This document shows positions 42,751 through 54,095 of a stretch of 56,265 nucleotides of DNA, one piece after another. The translations under genes were made by a program, and so were the position numbers. How positions within the stretch are numbered: the first letter of the stretch is position 1; each line of letters begins with the position of its first letter. This stretch comes from Streptococcus sp. HMSC078D09 (GTDB lineage Bacteria > Bacillota > Bacilli > Lactobacillales > Streptococcaceae), in contig NZ_KV813675.1 of assembly GCF_001813675.1 (NCBI RefSeq), positions 592,118-648,382 of the forward strand, written 5' to 3'. The notes below the pieces were generated by a model. It had not been told where the DNA came from. It saw nothing but the letters and a program-made list of their open reading frames with translations, and did no database searches.

Positions 42751-42832
42751 AATATCAAAAGTAAGAAAATGTTCCTTTGTGAAAAATTAACAACAGGGAT
42801 ATTTGCTGAAACGAACAAAAGGAGGACAGGAC

Positions 42833-43258
42833 ATGTCTATTGTAATTGGTGCAGATGCTGCAGGATTAAGATTAAAAGATCTCGTGAAAGAGTTTCTTGT
42901 AAAAGAAAACTTCGATGTTGTGGATGTAACTGCTGAAGGTCAAGATTTTGTAGATGTGACACTTGCAGTTGCAAGCGAAGTGAACAAAAACGATCAAAAT
43001 CTTGGAATCGTGATTGATGCTTACGGTGCTGGTCCATTTATGGTTGCAACTAAAATCAAAGGAATGGTAGCAGCAGAAGTTTCAGATGAACGTTCTGCTT
43101 ATATGACACGTGGCCACAACAATTCTCGAATGATTACCATGGGTGCTGAAATTGTTGGGGATGAATTGGCCAAGAACATTGCCAAAGGCTTCGTCAATGG
43201 TAAATACGACGGTGGCCGTCACCAAATCCGTGTCGATATGTTGAATAAGATGTGCTAA
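42833..43258 (+). CDS. lacA: Galactose-6-phosphate isomerase, LacA subunit
   Basis: 141 residues, RpiB/LacAB fold, starting [15 protein letters not shown] and ending with a [15 protein letters not shown] tail; full length for LacA. With LacB it turns galactose-6-phosphate into tagatose-6-phosphate. Start at ATG 42833 after GGAGGACAGG. First gene of lacABCD, spaced 16 bp from lacB. Confidence 0.97.
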   Translation: MSIVIGADAAGLRLKDLVKEFLVKENFDVVDVTAEGQDFVDVTLAVASEVNKNDQNLGIVIDAYGAGPFMVATKIKGMVAAEVSDERSAYMTRGHNNSRMITMGAEIVGDELAKNIAKGFVNGKYDGGRHQIRVDMLNKMC

Positions 43259-43274
43259 TGAGAGGAGAATTCAA

Positions 43275-43790
43275 ATGAGAATTGCAATTGGTTGTGATCA
43301 CATTGTGACAAATGAAAAAATGGCTGTTTCTGATTTTTTGAAATCAAAAGGATATGAAGTGCTCGACTTTGGGACTTATGACCATACACGTACCCACTAT
43401 CCAATCTTTGGTAAAAAAGTCGGTGAAGCCGTAGCAAATGGCCAAGCAGATCTTGGTGTTTGTATCTGTGGTACTGGGGTTGGGATTAACAATGCTGTTA
43501 ACAAAGTACCTGGTATCCGTTCTGCTTTGGTACGCGATATGACAACTGCTCTTTATGCTAAAGAAGAACTGAACGCGAATGTGATCGGGTTTGGTGGTAA
43601 AATCACTGGTGAATTGCTCATGTGCGATATCATTGAAGCATTCATCCACGCTGAATACAAACCAACTGAAGAAAATAAAAAATTGATCGCTAAGATCCAA
43701 CATGTGGAAACCCATAATGCCCATCAAGCAGATGCTGACTTCTTTACAGAATTCCTTGAAAAATGGGACCGTGGTGAATACCACGACTAA
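43275..43790 (+). CDS. lacB: Galactose-6-phosphate isomerase, LacB subunit
   Basis: 171 residues with RpiB/LacB motifs: [32 protein letters not shown] and the C-terminal [16 protein letters not shown]. It carries the catalytic cysteine region (CICGTG) that LacA lacks, so the pair is the active isomerase. RBS AGAGGAG precedes the ATG; lacC starts 10 bp after its stop. Confidence 0.97.
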   Translation: MRIAIGCDHIVTNEKMAVSDFLKSKGYEVLDFGTYDHTRTHYPIFGKKVGEAVANGQADLGVCICGTGVGINNAVNKVPGIRSALVRDMTTALYAKEELNANVIGFGGKITGELLMCDIIEAFIHAEYKPTEENKKLIAKIQHVETHNAHQADADFFTEFLEKWDRGEYHD

Positions 43791-43800
43791 GAGGTGACGT

Positions 43801-44730
43801 ATGATATTAACGGTCACGATGAACCCTTCGATTGATATCTCTTATCCTTTGGATGTACTCCAGTTGGATACAGTCAATCGAGTGGCTGAGGTGAGTAAGA
43901 CAGCTGGTGGGAAGGGTCTCAATGTCACCCGTGTACTTTCTGAGATCAAGGATCCAGTGGCAGCGACCGGTCTACTTGGTGGTCGAACAGGTCAATTCAT
44001 TCTCGATCATTTAGGTCAAGGAATAGAGGAACGTTTCTTTGAGATTGCTGGAGATACACGGAATTGTATCGCCATCCTTCACGAAGGCAAGCAAACAGAA
44101 ATCTTAGAAAAAGGTCCAACCATTTCTGAGAAAGAAGGGCAAGGTTTCCTCGACCATTACCGTCACTTGATCGATCAAGTGGAAGTTGTTGCCATCTCAG
44201 GTAGTCTTCCAGCTGGTTTACCAGTGGATTACTATGCTAGCCTTGTCAAGATTGCAAGGGAAACTGGAAAACCAGTCGTGCTCGATTGCTCGGGAGCTTC
44301 TTTAGAAGCTGCCATTCAAGCAGATGTCAAGCCTACAGTCATTAAGCCCAACAATGAAGAGTTGTCTCAATTGTTAGGAAAAGAAGTGAGTAAGAATGTG
44401 GGAGACTTAAAAGAAGTTCTTCAAGATGCTCTCTTTGATGGCATCGAATGGGTGATAGTCTCTCTTGGAGCAAATGGCGCTTTTGCTAAGCACGGCGACG
44501 TCTTCTATAAGGTAGATATTCCTAAGATTGATGTCGTCAATCCAGTCGGATCTGGTGATTCGACTGTTGCAGGGATTGCATCTGGTCTCTATCATCATGA
44601 GAGTGACGCAGACTTGCTCAAGAAAGCAAATGTTCTTGGGATGTTAAATGCGCAAGAAGCACAAACAGGACATGTCAACATGGGGCACTATGATGCCTTG
44701 TATCAACAATTAATCGTAAAAGAGGTATAA
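43801..44730 (+). CDS. lacC: Tagatose-6-phosphate kinase
   Basis: 309 residues, PfkB/ribokinase family. [12 protein letters not shown] at the N-terminus, the [12 protein letters not shown] sugar-binding motif and [16 protein letters not shown] with the catalytic Asp near residue 253. It phosphorylates tagatose-6-phosphate to the 1,6-bisphosphate. lacD starts 1 bp after its stop. Confidence 0.97.
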   Translation: MILTVTMNPSIDISYPLDVLQLDTVNRVAEVSKTAGGKGLNVTRVLSEIKDPVAATGLLGGRTGQFILDHLGQGIEERFFEIAGDTRNCIAILHEGKQTEILEKGPTISEKEGQGFLDHYRHLIDQVEVVAISGSLPAGLPVDYYASLVKIARETGKPVVLDCSGASLEAAIQADVKPTVIKPNNEELSQLLGKEVSKNVGDLKEVLQDALFDGIEWVIVSLGANGAFAKHGDVFYKVDIPKIDVVNPVGSGDSTVAGIASGLYHHESDADLLKKANVLGMLNAQEAQTGHVNMGHYDALYQQLIVKEV

Positions 44731-44731
44731 A

Positions 44732-45712
44732 ATGGTATTAACAGAACAAAAACGCAACTATTTGGAACGTCTTAGTACAAAAGACGGTGTTATTTCAGCT
44801 TTGGCCTTCGACCAACGTGGGGCTTTGAAACGCTTGATGGCCAAATACCAAGACACTGAGCCAACTGTAGCACAAATGGAAGAATTGAAAGTTCTTGTAG
44901 CAGATGAATTGACAAAATATGCTTCCTCTATGTTGTTGGACCCAGAATATGGTTTGCCTGCTACGAAAGCCTTGGACAAAGATGCTGGGCTCTTGCTTGC
45001 ATACGAAAAGACTGGTTACGATACATCTAGCACCAAACGTTTGCCTGACTGCTTGAACCTTTGGTCAGCAAAACGCATCAAAGAACAAGGGGCAGATGCT
45101 GTGAAATTCTTGCTCTACTATGATGTAGATAGTGCAGAAGAACTCAACCAAGAAAAACAAGCTTATATCGAACGCATTGGTTCAGAATGTGTGGCAGAAG
45201 ACATTCCATTCTTCCTTGAAATCTTGGCTTATGACGAAGGAATTGCAGATGCAACCTCTGCTGAATATGCAAAAGTAAAACCTCGTAAAGTCATTGAAGC
45301 TATGAAAGTCTTCTCAGATCCTCGTTTCAATATCGATGTATTGAAAGTAGAAGTTCCCGTCAATGTCAACTACGTGGAAGGATTTGGAGAAGGTGAAGTT
45401 GTCTATAGTCGTGAAGAAGCTGCTGCCTTCTTTAAAGAACAAGAAGAAGCAACCAACCTTCCATACATCTACCTCAGTGCTGGTGTATCCGCAAAACTCT
45501 TCCAAGAAACTTTGGAATTTGCTCATGAATCAGGTGCTAACTTCAACGGTGTTCTTTGTGGACGTGCGACATGGGCAGGTTCAGTAGAAGCTTACATCAA
45601 AGATGGAGAAGCAGCTGCTCGTGAATGGCTTCGTACAGAAGGTCGTCAAAATATTGAAGAATTGAATGCGGTCTTGGCTAAAGTGGCAACACCTTGGACA
45701 GAACGCGTGTAA
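44732..45712 (+). CDS. lacD: Tagatose-1,6-bisphosphate aldolase
   Basis: 326 residues, class-I Schiff-base aldolase of the LacD family, with [27 protein letters not shown] and the lysine region [13 protein letters not shown]. It splits tagatose-1,6-bisphosphate into DHAP and glyceraldehyde-3-phosphate, which join glycolysis. Some streptococcal LacD copies also act as regulators (known for S. pyogenes LacD.1), which cannot be judged here. Last gene of lacABCD. Confidence 0.97.
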   Translation: MVLTEQKRNYLERLSTKDGVISALAFDQRGALKRLMAKYQDTEPTVAQMEELKVLVADELTKYASSMLLDPEYGLPATKALDKDAGLLLAYEKTGYDTSSTKRLPDCLNLWSAKRIKEQGADAVKFLLYYDVDSAEELNQEKQAYIERIGSECVAEDIPFFLEILAYDEGIADATSAEYAKVKPRKVIEAMKVFSDPRFNIDVLKVEVPVNVNYVEGFGEGEVVYSREEAAAFFKEQEEATNLPYIYLSAGVSAKLFQETLEFAHESGANFNGVLCGRATWAGSVEAYIKDGEAAAREWLRTEGRQNIEELNAVLAKVATPWTERV

Positions 45713-45747
45713 GAAACAAATCGTTATTGCCTCCTAAAGCAACATTT

Positions 45748-45783
45748 AGAACATTGGAAGGAAGAAATTCCTTCCAATGTTCT
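45748..45783 (+). terminator. Strong hairpin after lacD
   Basis: A perfect 16-bp stem, 45748-45763 with 45768-45783, and a GAAA loop. The T run is poor (TCTTCATTAT), so it may be an mRNA 3'-end stabiliser or an inefficient terminator letting lacABCD transcripts continue into lacT. Confidence 0.6.
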
Positions 45784-45838
45784 TCATTATATTTAGGCTT
45801 TGTTTATTTTTTATAAAAAAATGTTTAAAAATTTTCGC

Positions 45839-45852
45839 TGTAAGGGTTTACA
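45839..45852 (+). promoter_or_regulatory. cre-like CcpA site over the lacT-lacFEG -35 box
   Basis: TGTAAGGGTTTACA, a near-palindrome that matches TGTAANCGNTTNCA at all but one base (G for C). It covers the whole -35 box, so bound CcpA would block transcription in glucose. Confidence 0.6.
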
Positions 45853-45875
45853 AAATAAAACACTTATGATAGAAT
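45847..45875 (+). promoter_or_regulatory. Promoter of lacTFEG
   Basis: -35 TTTACA (45847-45852), 17-bp spacer, extended -10 TGaTAGAAT ending 45875. TGTTTA at 45801 and 45822 upstream are possible LacR sites. Confidence 0.75.
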
Positions 45876-45896
45876 AAGTCCATAAGTTAAATAGCA

Positions 45897-45965
45897 GTGA
45901 GCGTTACTAAGTTAGATTAGGCGTGACTACAAGTAGATTGAATGATTAGCATAGGCTAGTTTTTT
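45897..45965 (+). promoter_or_regulatory. LacT-responsive antiterminator (RAT-like) and leader terminator
   Basis: Between promoter and lacT, the leader holds GCGTTACT...AGGCGTGAC (45901-45926), which recalls the GTTACT...AGGC blocks of BglG-family RAT sites, followed by ATTAGC (45945-45950) and GCTAGT (45955-45960) with a run of six T, a terminator. LacT bound to the first part should stop the terminator forming. The terminator stem is short, and the RAT match is partial. Confidence 0.5.
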
Positions 45966-46022
45966 CAGTTGCTTCGTGGTCATTTTTATTTGCTTTTAAC
46001 AAATTTTACAAAGGAGAGCCTC

Positions 46023-46856
46023 ATGTATCGTATTATCCATCCAATGAACAATAATGTTGCTTTGGTTCAAAATGAGCTTCAACAAGAGTTAATTGTTGTT
46101 GGGAGTGGGATTGCTTTTGGGAAAAAGAAACATGATCTGGTAGCTGAGGATAAGGTCGAAAAAGTATTTCGTTTAAACACGGATGAATCAAGAGAAAACT
46201 TTATGGCCCTTCTAAAGGATGTTCCTCTTGATTTCATTACAACCACTTATGAAGTGATTGATACCTTGTCTAAGAAATATGCCTATCCTGTTCAAGAATA
46301 TATCTATGTGACACTAACAGATCACATTTTCTGTTCTTACCAGGCAGTTCAACAGGGAAGATACAAACACAGTGATCTACCTGATGCGTCTGCTATGCAT
46401 CCGATTCCTTATAAAATCGCAAAGGAAGCGATTGAAATCTTTCGAGAGCGGCTCTTGGATCAATTTCCCGATGACGAAGTGAACCGCATCGCCTATCACT
46501 TCATCAATGCACAAGGGGAAGTCATTCATGAGCAGGATCCTGATGTCCAAGATCGCCAAGCGATTTTGAAAGCTGTAGAGGAAAAATTAGCTCAAAATGG
46601 ATTGAAACGAAAAGAAGAGAACAGTCATTTCTACGATCGCTTTATGATCCATCTCAATTATTTCCTTGACTCCCTAGATAAGGGAAGAGAGGATCCTGAA
46701 GGATTGAGCGAGATGGAACAACTGATCCAGCTAAGTTATCCAAAGGCTTATGAGATTAGTCATCAGATCTACCAAACCATCGCTGAACAGACTGGAGCTA
46801 AGATATCTCCTAATGAAAAAGTCTATTTAGCCCTGCATATTCAACGTCTATTATAA
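46023..46856 (+). CDS. lacT: BglG-family transcription antiterminator
   Basis: 277 residues: RNA-binding CAT domain (about 1-55, with NNNVALVQNELQQELIVVGSGIAF and GKK) and two PRD domains (about 65-170 and 171-277), each with conserved histidines that take PTS phosphate (for example SDLPDASAMHPIPY and NRIAYHFINAQGE). It stops early termination of the lac mRNA when lactose PTS phosphate flow is right. Start at ATG 46023, AAGGAG about 7 nt upstream. It is first in its transcript, after its own antiterminator site. Confidence 0.93.
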   Translation: MYRIIHPMNNNVALVQNELQQELIVVGSGIAFGKKKHDLVAEDKVEKVFRLNTDESRENFMALLKDVPLDFITTTYEVIDTLSKKYAYPVQEYIYVTLTDHIFCSYQAVQQGRYKHSDLPDASAMHPIPYKIAKEAIEIFRERLLDQFPDDEVNRIAYHFINAQGEVIHEQDPDVQDRQAILKAVEEKLAQNGLKRKEENSHFYDRFMIHLNYFLDSLDKGREDPEGLSEMEQLIQLSYPKAYEISHQIYQTIAEQTGAKISPNEKVYLALHIQRLL

Positions 46857-46890
46857 AAATTTTCAAAAGGTATCATAAGGAGGAACCAAC

Positions 46891-47208
46891 ATGAATAAAG
46901 AAGAAGTCCAATTACTTGGGTTTGAAATTGTCGCTTATGCCGGTGACGCTCGATCAAAATTGATGGAAGCATTAAAAGCTGCTGAAAACGGTGATTTTAC
47001 GAAAGCAGAATCCTTAGTAGAAGAAGCAGGGTCCTGTATTGCTGAGGCTCACAAATCTCAAACGACCATGCTAGCGCAAGAAGCTGCAGGAGAAGAAATC
47101 CCTTATAGCATCACTATGATGCATGGTCAAGACCATCTCATGACAACGATCTTATTAAAAGACGTGATTCACCATCTGATTGAACTGTATAAAAGAGGAG
47201 CAAAATAA
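46891..47208 (+). CDS. lacF: PTS lactose EIIA component
   Basis: 105 residues. All-helical trimeric EIIA-Lac with the phosphorylated His78 and His82 in [10 protein letters not shown] and the metal Asp81. It shares its last base with the lacE start (stop TAATG), so the two are coupled. RBS AAGGAGGA is 7-8 nt before the ATG. It carries phosphate from HPr to LacE. Confidence 0.97.
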   Translation: MNKEEVQLLGFEIVAYAGDARSKLMEALKAAENGDFTKAESLVEEAGSCIAEAHKSQTTMLAQEAAGEEIPYSITMMHGQDHLMTTILLKDVIHHLIELYKRGAK

Positions 47209-48908
47209 TGAATAAACTGATTGAACTAATTGAAAAAGGGAAACCTTTCTTTGAAAAGATTTCTCGAAACAAATATTTGCGAGCGATTCGGGACGGCTTT
47301 ATTGCAGGGATGCCTGTGATCCTCTTCTCATCTATCTTCATCTTGATTGCTTACGTGCCAAATGCTTGGGGCTTCCACTGGTCAAAAGACATGGAAAGCT
47401 TCTTGATGACCCCATACAACTACTCAATGGGGATCTTAGCCTTCTTTGTTGGAGGAACAACTGCTAAAGCGTTGACCGATTCTATGAACCGAGATCTGCC
47501 AGCAACCAATCAAATTAACTACCTTTCTACCATGCTCGCTACTATGGTTGGTTTTCTACTCATGGCAGCAGAACCTGGTAAAGATGGTGGCATTCTCACA
47601 GCCTTCATGGGTACAAAAGGTCTGTTGACAGCCTTCATTGCAGCCTTTGTTACCGTTAATGTTTATAAGGTCTGTGTGAAAAATAATGTGACGATCCGCA
47701 TGCCAGACGAGGTTCCACCGAATATTTCACAAGTCTTCAAAGATTTGATTCCATTCACAGTTTCAATTGTTCTCTTGTATGCATTTGAATTGATTGTTAA
47801 AGGTGCTATCGGTGTAACCGTTGCGGAATCTATTGGAACACTTCTAGCTCCATTGTTCTCTGCAGCAGATGGATATCTTGGAATTACCCTTATTTTTGGT
47901 GCTTATGCCTTCTTCTGGTTTGTAGGTATCCATGGCCCTTCAATCGTAGAACCAGCGATTGCGGCGATCACTTATGCAAATATTGATAACAACTTACACT
48001 TGCTTCAAGCAGGCCAACACGCAGATAAAGTCATCACTTCTGGGACTCAAATGTTTATCGTTACCATGGGTGGTACTGGTGCAACCTTGATTGTTCCATT
48101 CCTCTTCATGTGGTTATGTAAATCTGAACGAAACCGTGCGATTGGACGTGCATCAGTCGTTCCAACCTTCTTCGGGGTCAATGAACCAATTCTCTTCGGT
48201 GCTCCAATCGTATTGAACCCAACCTTCTTCATTCCATTTATCTTTGCGCCAATCGCAAACGTCTGGATCTTCAAATTCTTTGTTGATACCTTAGGAATGA
48301 ACTCCTTCTCAGCCAACCTTCCATGGGTAACACCTGGTCCTCTCGGAATTGTCCTTGGTACAAACTTCCAAGTTCTTTCCTTCATCCTTGCTGTACTTCT
48401 TGTTGTAGTAGACGTGATCATTTACTACCCATTCGTAAAAGTTTACGATGAACAAATTCTTGAAGAAGAACGTTCTGGTAAAGCTAACGACAGCTTGAAA
48501 GAAAAAGTAGCTGCAAACTTCAATACAGCTAAAGCTGATGCGATTCTTGAAAAAGCTGGTGTTGAAGACGAACCAGTTCAAAATAATATCACAAAAGAAA
48601 CAAACGTCTTGGTTCTCTGTGCCGGTGGTGGTACCAGTGGACTCCTTGCCAATGCCTTAAATAAGGCAGCAGCAGAATACAATGTTCCTGTCAAAGCAGC
48701 AGCAGGTGGCTATGGTGCTCACCGTGAAATGTTGCCAGAATTTGACCTGGTTATCCTAGCCCCTCAAGTAGCTTCTAACTATGAAGACATGAAGGCAGAA
48801 ACAGATAAACTAGGTATCAAACTGGCTAAGACAGAAGGTGCTCAATACATTAAATTGACCCGCGATGGACAAGGTGCCCTTGCATTCGTTCAAGCTCAAT
48901 TCGATTAA
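47208..48908 (+). CDS. lacE: PTS lactose EIICB component
   Basis: 566 residues: membrane IIC domain (about 1-430, ten or so TM segments, with the sugar-site motif [18 protein letters not shown]) and a C-terminal IIB domain with phospho-cysteine Cys471 in [12 protein letters not shown]. It brings in lactose as lactose-6-phosphate. A 213-bp hairpin-rich gap separates it from lacG. Confidence 0.97.
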   Translation: MNKLIELIEKGKPFFEKISRNKYLRAIRDGFIAGMPVILFSSIFILIAYVPNAWGFHWSKDMESFLMTPYNYSMGILAFFVGGTTAKALTDSMNRDLPATNQINYLSTMLATMVGFLLMAAEPGKDGGILTAFMGTKGLLTAFIAAFVTVNVYKVCVKNNVTIRMPDEVPPNISQVFKDLIPFTVSIVLLYAFELIVKGAIGVTVAESIGTLLAPLFSAADGYLGITLIFGAYAFFWFVGIHGPSIVEPAIAAITYANIDNNLHLLQAGQHADKVITSGTQMFIVTMGGTGATLIVPFLFMWLCKSERNRAIGRASVVPTFFGVNEPILFGAPIVLNPTFFIPFIFAPIANVWIFKFFVDTLGMNSFSANLPWVTPGPLGIVLGTNFQVLSFILAVLLVVVDVIIYYPFVKVYDEQILEEERSGKANDSLKEKVAANFNTAKADAILEKAGVEDEPVQNNITKETNVLVLCAGGGTSGLLANALNKAAAEYNVPVKAAAGGYGAHREMLPEFDLVILAPQVASNYEDMKAETDKLGIKLAKTEGAQYIKLTRDGQGALAFVQAQFD

Positions 48909-49086
48909 CGATAGGGACTGTGAAACAGTCTCCTATCGTAACGGAAATCGCTATGGCGATTTTCCTAATCGACTTGTTAATTCGTCGGTAAAAATATATC
49001 GTTTTTACCTCCTCATGTCACAATTCGGTGGCTTGGTACAAGAAGTGAGATGGAGATGGATGGCTCACTAACTCCTCTCCGCTCAC
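48909..49086 (+). other. Hairpin-rich lacE-lacG intercistronic region
   Basis: Four hairpins in series: 48909-48916/48931-48938 with inner GACTGT/ACAGTC; 48943-48951/48956-48965; 48987-48994/49002-49009; and GTGAG (49045-49049) with CTCAC (49064-49068, or a second copy at 49082-49086). None is followed by a good T run, so they look like mRNA-processing or stability elements, not terminators. Nothing coding was seen in it. Confidence 0.6.
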
Positions 49087-49106
49087 TTTTCATTTGGTTC
49101 AATTAA

Positions 49107-50528
<1,422 letters not shown>

Positions 50529-50533
50529 GTATC

Positions 50534-50562
50534 AACTGGAACTGTTTTAGTTCCAGTTTTTT
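50534..50562 (+). terminator. Terminator of the lac operon after lacG
   Basis: AACTGGAAC (50534-50542) and GTTCCAGTT (50550-50558), then T run. Confidence 0.9.
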
Positions 50563-50617
50563 ATTTTCACTTGATGAAGGTCTCTTAAACGGATCTCTTC
50601 TTTCAGCCCCTAATTTA

Positions 50618-50626
50618 TGGTATAAT
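50618..50626 (+). promoter_or_regulatory. Extended -10 promoter of the LysR regulator gene
   Basis: TGgTATAAT at 50618-50626, no good -35. The ATG is 29 nt downstream. No terminator is seen before lspA and the pseudouridine synthase gene. Confidence 0.6.
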
Positions 50627-50654
50627 AGATCGATACTGTAATAAGGAAAATGGA

Positions 50655-51557
50655 ATGAATATACAACAATTACGATATGTAGTGGCGATTGCCAATAGTG
50701 GTACTTTTCGTGAGGCTGCTGAAAAAATGTATGTGAGTCAGCCTAGCTTGTCCATCTCCGTCAGAGATTTGGAAAAAGAACTGGGGTTTAAGATTTTTCG
50801 TCGGACCAGTTCAGGGACTTTTTTGACCCGTCGGGGAATGGAATTTTATGAAAAAGCGCAGGACGTGGTCAAAGGGTTTGATGTTTTTCAAAATCAATAT
50901 GCTAGTCCTGAAGAAGAGAAGAAAGAATTCTCTATTTCTAGTCAGCACTATGACTTCCTGCCACCTTTGATGACGGAATTCTCGATCCGCTATCCGGAAA
51001 ATAAAAATTTCCGCATCTTTGAATCAACGACGGTTCAAATTTTGGACGAAGTGGCTCAAGGACATAGTGAGTTGGGGATTATTTATCTCAACCGTCAAAA
51101 TACCAAGGGGATTATGCAACGGGTTGATAAATTAGGGCTTGAAGTGGTGGATTTGATTCCTTTTCAGACTCATATTTACCTTCGCAAAGGACATCCTTTG
51201 GCTAAGAAGAAAAAACTGGTTATGGAAGATCTAGCTCAGTTGCCAACTGTTCGTTTTACCCAAGAAAAAGATGAGTACCTCTATTATTCAGAGAACTTTG
51301 TCGATACCAGCTCGAGCTCCCAAATGTTCAATGTGACCGACCGGGCTACCTTGAATGGAATCTTGGAGCGGACGGATGCTTATGCGACGGGATCAGGCTT
51401 TTTGGATAGCCAGTCGGTGAATGGCATTACCGTGATTCCTTTGGAAGATAACCTGGACAATAAGATGGTCTATGTCAAACGAGAAGAGATGGATCTCTCT
51501 CCTGTAGCAGAGAAGTTTGTCGAGGTCATGGTAGAATATTTTGATCAAAAGAGGTAA
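50655..51557 (+). CDS. LysR-family regulator (CpsY/MetR-like)
   Basis: 300 residues. N-terminal winged helix (MNIQQLRYVVAIANSGTF, then MYVSQPSLSISVRDLEKELG, the HTH at about 20-45) and a periplasmic-binding-type effector domain (about 90-295). It resembles the streptococcal CpsY group, which regulates methionine/cysteine uptake or surface properties; the name is from similarity and from synteny with lspA and rluD. Only 3 bp separate it from lspA. Confidence 0.88.
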   Translation: MNIQQLRYVVAIANSGTFREAAEKMYVSQPSLSISVRDLEKELGFKIFRRTSSGTFLTRRGMEFYEKAQDVVKGFDVFQNQYASPEEEKKEFSISSQHYDFLPPLMTEFSIRYPENKNFRIFESTTVQILDEVAQGHSELGIIYLNRQNTKGIMQRVDKLGLEVVDLIPFQTHIYLRKGHPLAKKKKLVMEDLAQLPTVRFTQEKDEYLYYSENFVDTSSSSQMFNVTDRATLNGILERTDAYATGSGFLDSQSVNGITVIPLEDNLDNKMVYVKREEMDLSPVAEKFVEVMVEYFDQKR

Positions 51558-51560
51558 GAA

Positions 51561-52022
51561 ATGAAGAGAAAAACAATGGTCCCAGTAGCGATCGTCCTTT
51601 TGGTCCTACTGGATCAGCTGGTCAAATGGTATGTAGTGAAGAACATTCCACTGGGTGTCGTCAAGTCTTTTATCCCCCATGTGGTCAGTCTGACTTATCT
51701 TCAAAACACAGGGGCAGCTTTTTCGCTTCTTGAAAATCAGCAATGGTTCTTTACCCTCATCACTCTAGTCGTGATGGTAGGGGCCTTTTACTATCTCTAT
51801 AAGCACCTCAAGGGGTCGCTTTGGATGGTGACGGGCTTGACCTTGGTCATTGCAGGTGGCTTGGGGAATTTTATCGATCGCCTGCGTCAGGGCTTCGTGG
51901 TTGATATGTTCCACCTGGACTTTATGAATTTTGCAATTTTTAATGTAGCAGATAGTTATTTGACAGTTGGAGTTTTCTTGCTCCTGATCCTGATGTTGAA
52001 AGAGGAAACGCATGGAAATTAA
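51561..52022 (+). CDS. lspA: Lipoprotein signal peptidase II
   Basis: 153 residues, four membrane segments and the aspartyl-protease pair Asp115 (in [10 protein letters not shown]) and Asp131 (in [11 protein letters not shown]), with the GNFIDR motif. It cuts prolipoproteins just before the lipid-modified cysteine, as needed by the several lipoproteins in this window. The end overlaps the next gene by 11 bp. Confidence 0.97.
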   Translation: MKRKTMVPVAIVLLVLLDQLVKWYVVKNIPLGVVKSFIPHVVSLTYLQNTGAAFSLLENQQWFFTLITLVVMVGAFYYLYKHLKGSLWMVTGLTLVIAGGLGNFIDRLRQGFVVDMFHLDFMNFAIFNVADSYLTVGVFLLLILMLKEETHGN

Positions 52023-52902
52023 AATCGAAGTAGCCGGTGCGCGACTGGATAAGGCTTTGGCGGATTTGACTCCCTTGTCACGAGCTGTGGCCAATGAGCA
52101 GATCAAAGAAGGAAAAGTTCTGGTCAATGGGACTGTGAAAAAAGCCAAGTACACGGTTAAAGAAGGAGACATCATCCAGTATGAAGTCCCAGAAGTGGAA
52201 GAGGTCAGCTATGAAGCAGAAGATCTGCCCTTAGACATCGTTTATGAGGACCAAGATGTTGTGGTGGTTAATAAACCTCAAGGCATGGTTGTTCATCCTA
52301 GTGCGGGTCATACCAGCGGGACCTTGGTCAATGCGCTCTTATACCATGTCAAGGACCTTTCAGGGATCAATGGAGAATTGCGTCCAGGGATCGTTCATCG
52401 GATCGACAAAGACACGTCAGGTCTCTTGATGGTCGCAAAAAATGACCAAGCTCACGTCGCCTTAGCAGAAGAACTAAAAGACAAAAAATCTCTACGGAAG
52501 TATTGGGCTATTGTTCATGGCAACCTTCCGAACGATCGTGGGATGATTGAAGCACCAATTGGTCGTAGTGAAAAGGACCGGAAAAAACAAGCGGTGACGG
52601 CTAAAGGAAAACCTGCAGTGACCCGTTTTCAAGTTTTGGAACGTTTTGGGAATTACACCTTGGTAGAGTTGCAACTGGAGACTGGTCGGACCCACCAAAT
52701 TCGGGTCCACATGGCCTATATTGGCCATCCCGTGGCTGGAGATCCTGCTTATGGTCCTAAGAAGACACTTAAAGGACAAGGACAGTTTCTGCATGCGCGG
52801 ACACTCGGCTTTACCCATCCCCGTACAGGCGAGACCTTGGAATTTACAGCAGAAGTGCCAGCGATCTTTGAAAAAACGCTGGAAGACCTTCGAAAAGGAT
52901 AA
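52012..52902 (+). CDS. RluA-family pseudouridine synthase (RluD-like)
   Basis: 296 residues: N-terminal S4 RNA-binding domain (about 10-65) and a catalytic domain with [11 protein letters not shown] (catalytic Asp132) and [21 protein letters not shown] (key TGR.HQIR). It makes pseudouridine in rRNA; RluD of E. coli acts at 23S positions 1911-1917, but the exact target here is not shown. It overlaps lspA by 11 bp and has no RBS of its own, so it is probably coupled. Confidence 0.93.
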   Translation: MEIKIEVAGARLDKALADLTPLSRAVANEQIKEGKVLVNGTVKKAKYTVKEGDIIQYEVPEVEEVSYEAEDLPLDIVYEDQDVVVVNKPQGMVVHPSAGHTSGTLVNALLYHVKDLSGINGELRPGIVHRIDKDTSGLLMVAKNDQAHVALAEELKDKKSLRKYWAIVHGNLPNDRGMIEAPIGRSEKDRKKQAVTAKGKPAVTRFQVLERFGNYTLVELQLETGRTHQIRVHMAYIGHPVAGDPAYGPKKTLKGQGQFLHARTLGFTHPRTGETLEFTAEVPAIFEKTLEDLRKG

Positions 52903-52975
52903 TGAAGATGGCTGAATGGAGATTCAGTCACTTTCATTAGATACGAAATAAATAGTATTAGAAAGAAACACAGCG

Positions 52976-54085
52976 ATGAAAGCAAAACGAATCGTCTTTA
53001 AAGTAGGGACCTCGTCGTTGACCAATCCAGACGGGAGTCTCTCCAGACAGAAGGTCAAGGTCATTACGCAGCAGTTGGCTCTCTTACATGAATCAGGTCA
53101 TGAGTTGATCTTGGTCTCATCAGGGGCAGTTGCTGCTGGATTTGGTGCCCTTGGTTTTAAAAAACGGCCGACCAAGGTGGCAGACAAGCAAGCTTCTGCA
53201 GCAGTTGGGCAAGGCTTACTGATGGAAGAATATACAGCTAACCTGCTCTTACGCAACATTGTTTCTGCGCAGATTTTGTTGACCCAGGATGACTTTGCGG
53301 ATCAGCGCCGCTATAAGAATGCGCGCCAGGCCCTATCTGTCTTGCTTAATCGTGGGGCCATTCCGATTATCAATGAAAACGATACGGTCTCGATTGCCGA
53401 GTTAAAAGTAGGTGACAATGATACCTTGAGTGCGCAGGTTGCAGCCATGGTTCAAGCTGATCTTTTGGTGCTTTTAACAGATGTCGATGGTCTCTATACA
53501 GCCAATCCTTCTCAGGATCCAACAGCTAAGCGCTTGGATCGAATCGAACACATTTCCCGTGAGATGATCGAGATGGCGGGTGGTGCTGGCAGTAGCAATG
53601 GAACTGGCGGTATGCTGACCAAGCTCAAGGCAGCCACCCTTGCGACCGAGTCAGGAGTTCCTGTCTATATTTGCTCGTCTCTCAAGCCGGATGCCTTGCT
53701 CGAAGCAGCAGAAGAGCAAGCAGATGGCAGTTACTTCCTTGCAGAGGATAAGGGCTTAAAAACCCAGAAGCAATGGCTAGCCTTTTATGCAGAAAGTAAA
53801 GGAGCTGTTTGGGTAGATGCTGGAGCAGCGCAAGCCCTGTTGGATCATGGAAAGAGTCTATTGATTTCTGGTGTGACCAAGGCAGAAGGCGATTTTTCTT
53901 ATCACGACATCGTCAGCGTCTATCATCAAGAGACTGGTCAATTACTAGGAAAAGGCAAGGTCTGTCTCGGCCAATCAGCTGTGCGCGATCTACTCCAATC
54001 TAAAAAAGCCAAGGGAATCCTCATCCACCGGGATGACTGGATCTCGGTAACTCCTGAGATTGACCTACTCTTTACAGAATTCTAG
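52976..54085 (+). CDS. proB: Glutamate 5-kinase
   Basis: 369 residues: amino-acid kinase domain (about 1-255; [42 protein letters not shown]) and a C-terminal PUA domain (about 275-360). It phosphorylates glutamate, the first step of proline synthesis, and is normally feedback-inhibited by proline. The upstream 73 bp holds one small hairpin (GCTGAAT/ATTCAGT) but no T-box. proA follows after 10 bp. Confidence 0.97.
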   Translation: MKAKRIVFKVGTSSLTNPDGSLSRQKVKVITQQLALLHESGHELILVSSGAVAAGFGALGFKKRPTKVADKQASAAVGQGLLMEEYTANLLLRNIVSAQILLTQDDFADQRRYKNARQALSVLLNRGAIPIINENDTVSIAELKVGDNDTLSAQVAAMVQADLLVLLTDVDGLYTANPSQDPTAKRLDRIEHISREMIEMAGGAGSSNGTGGMLTKLKAATLATESGVPVYICSSLKPDALLEAAEEQADGSYFLAEDKGLKTQKQWLAFYAESKGAVWVDAGAAQALLDHGKSLLISGVTKAEGDFSYHDIVSVYHQETGQLLGKGKVCLGQSAVRDLLQSKKAKGILIHRDDWISVTPEIDLLFTEF

Positions 54086-54095
54086 AGGAAAACGT

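Noticed and set aside
52904..52935. Small hairpin before proB as a T-box or attenuator.
   Set aside because: The 73-bp gap is far too short for a T-box, the hairpin has no T run and no T-box sequence is present.
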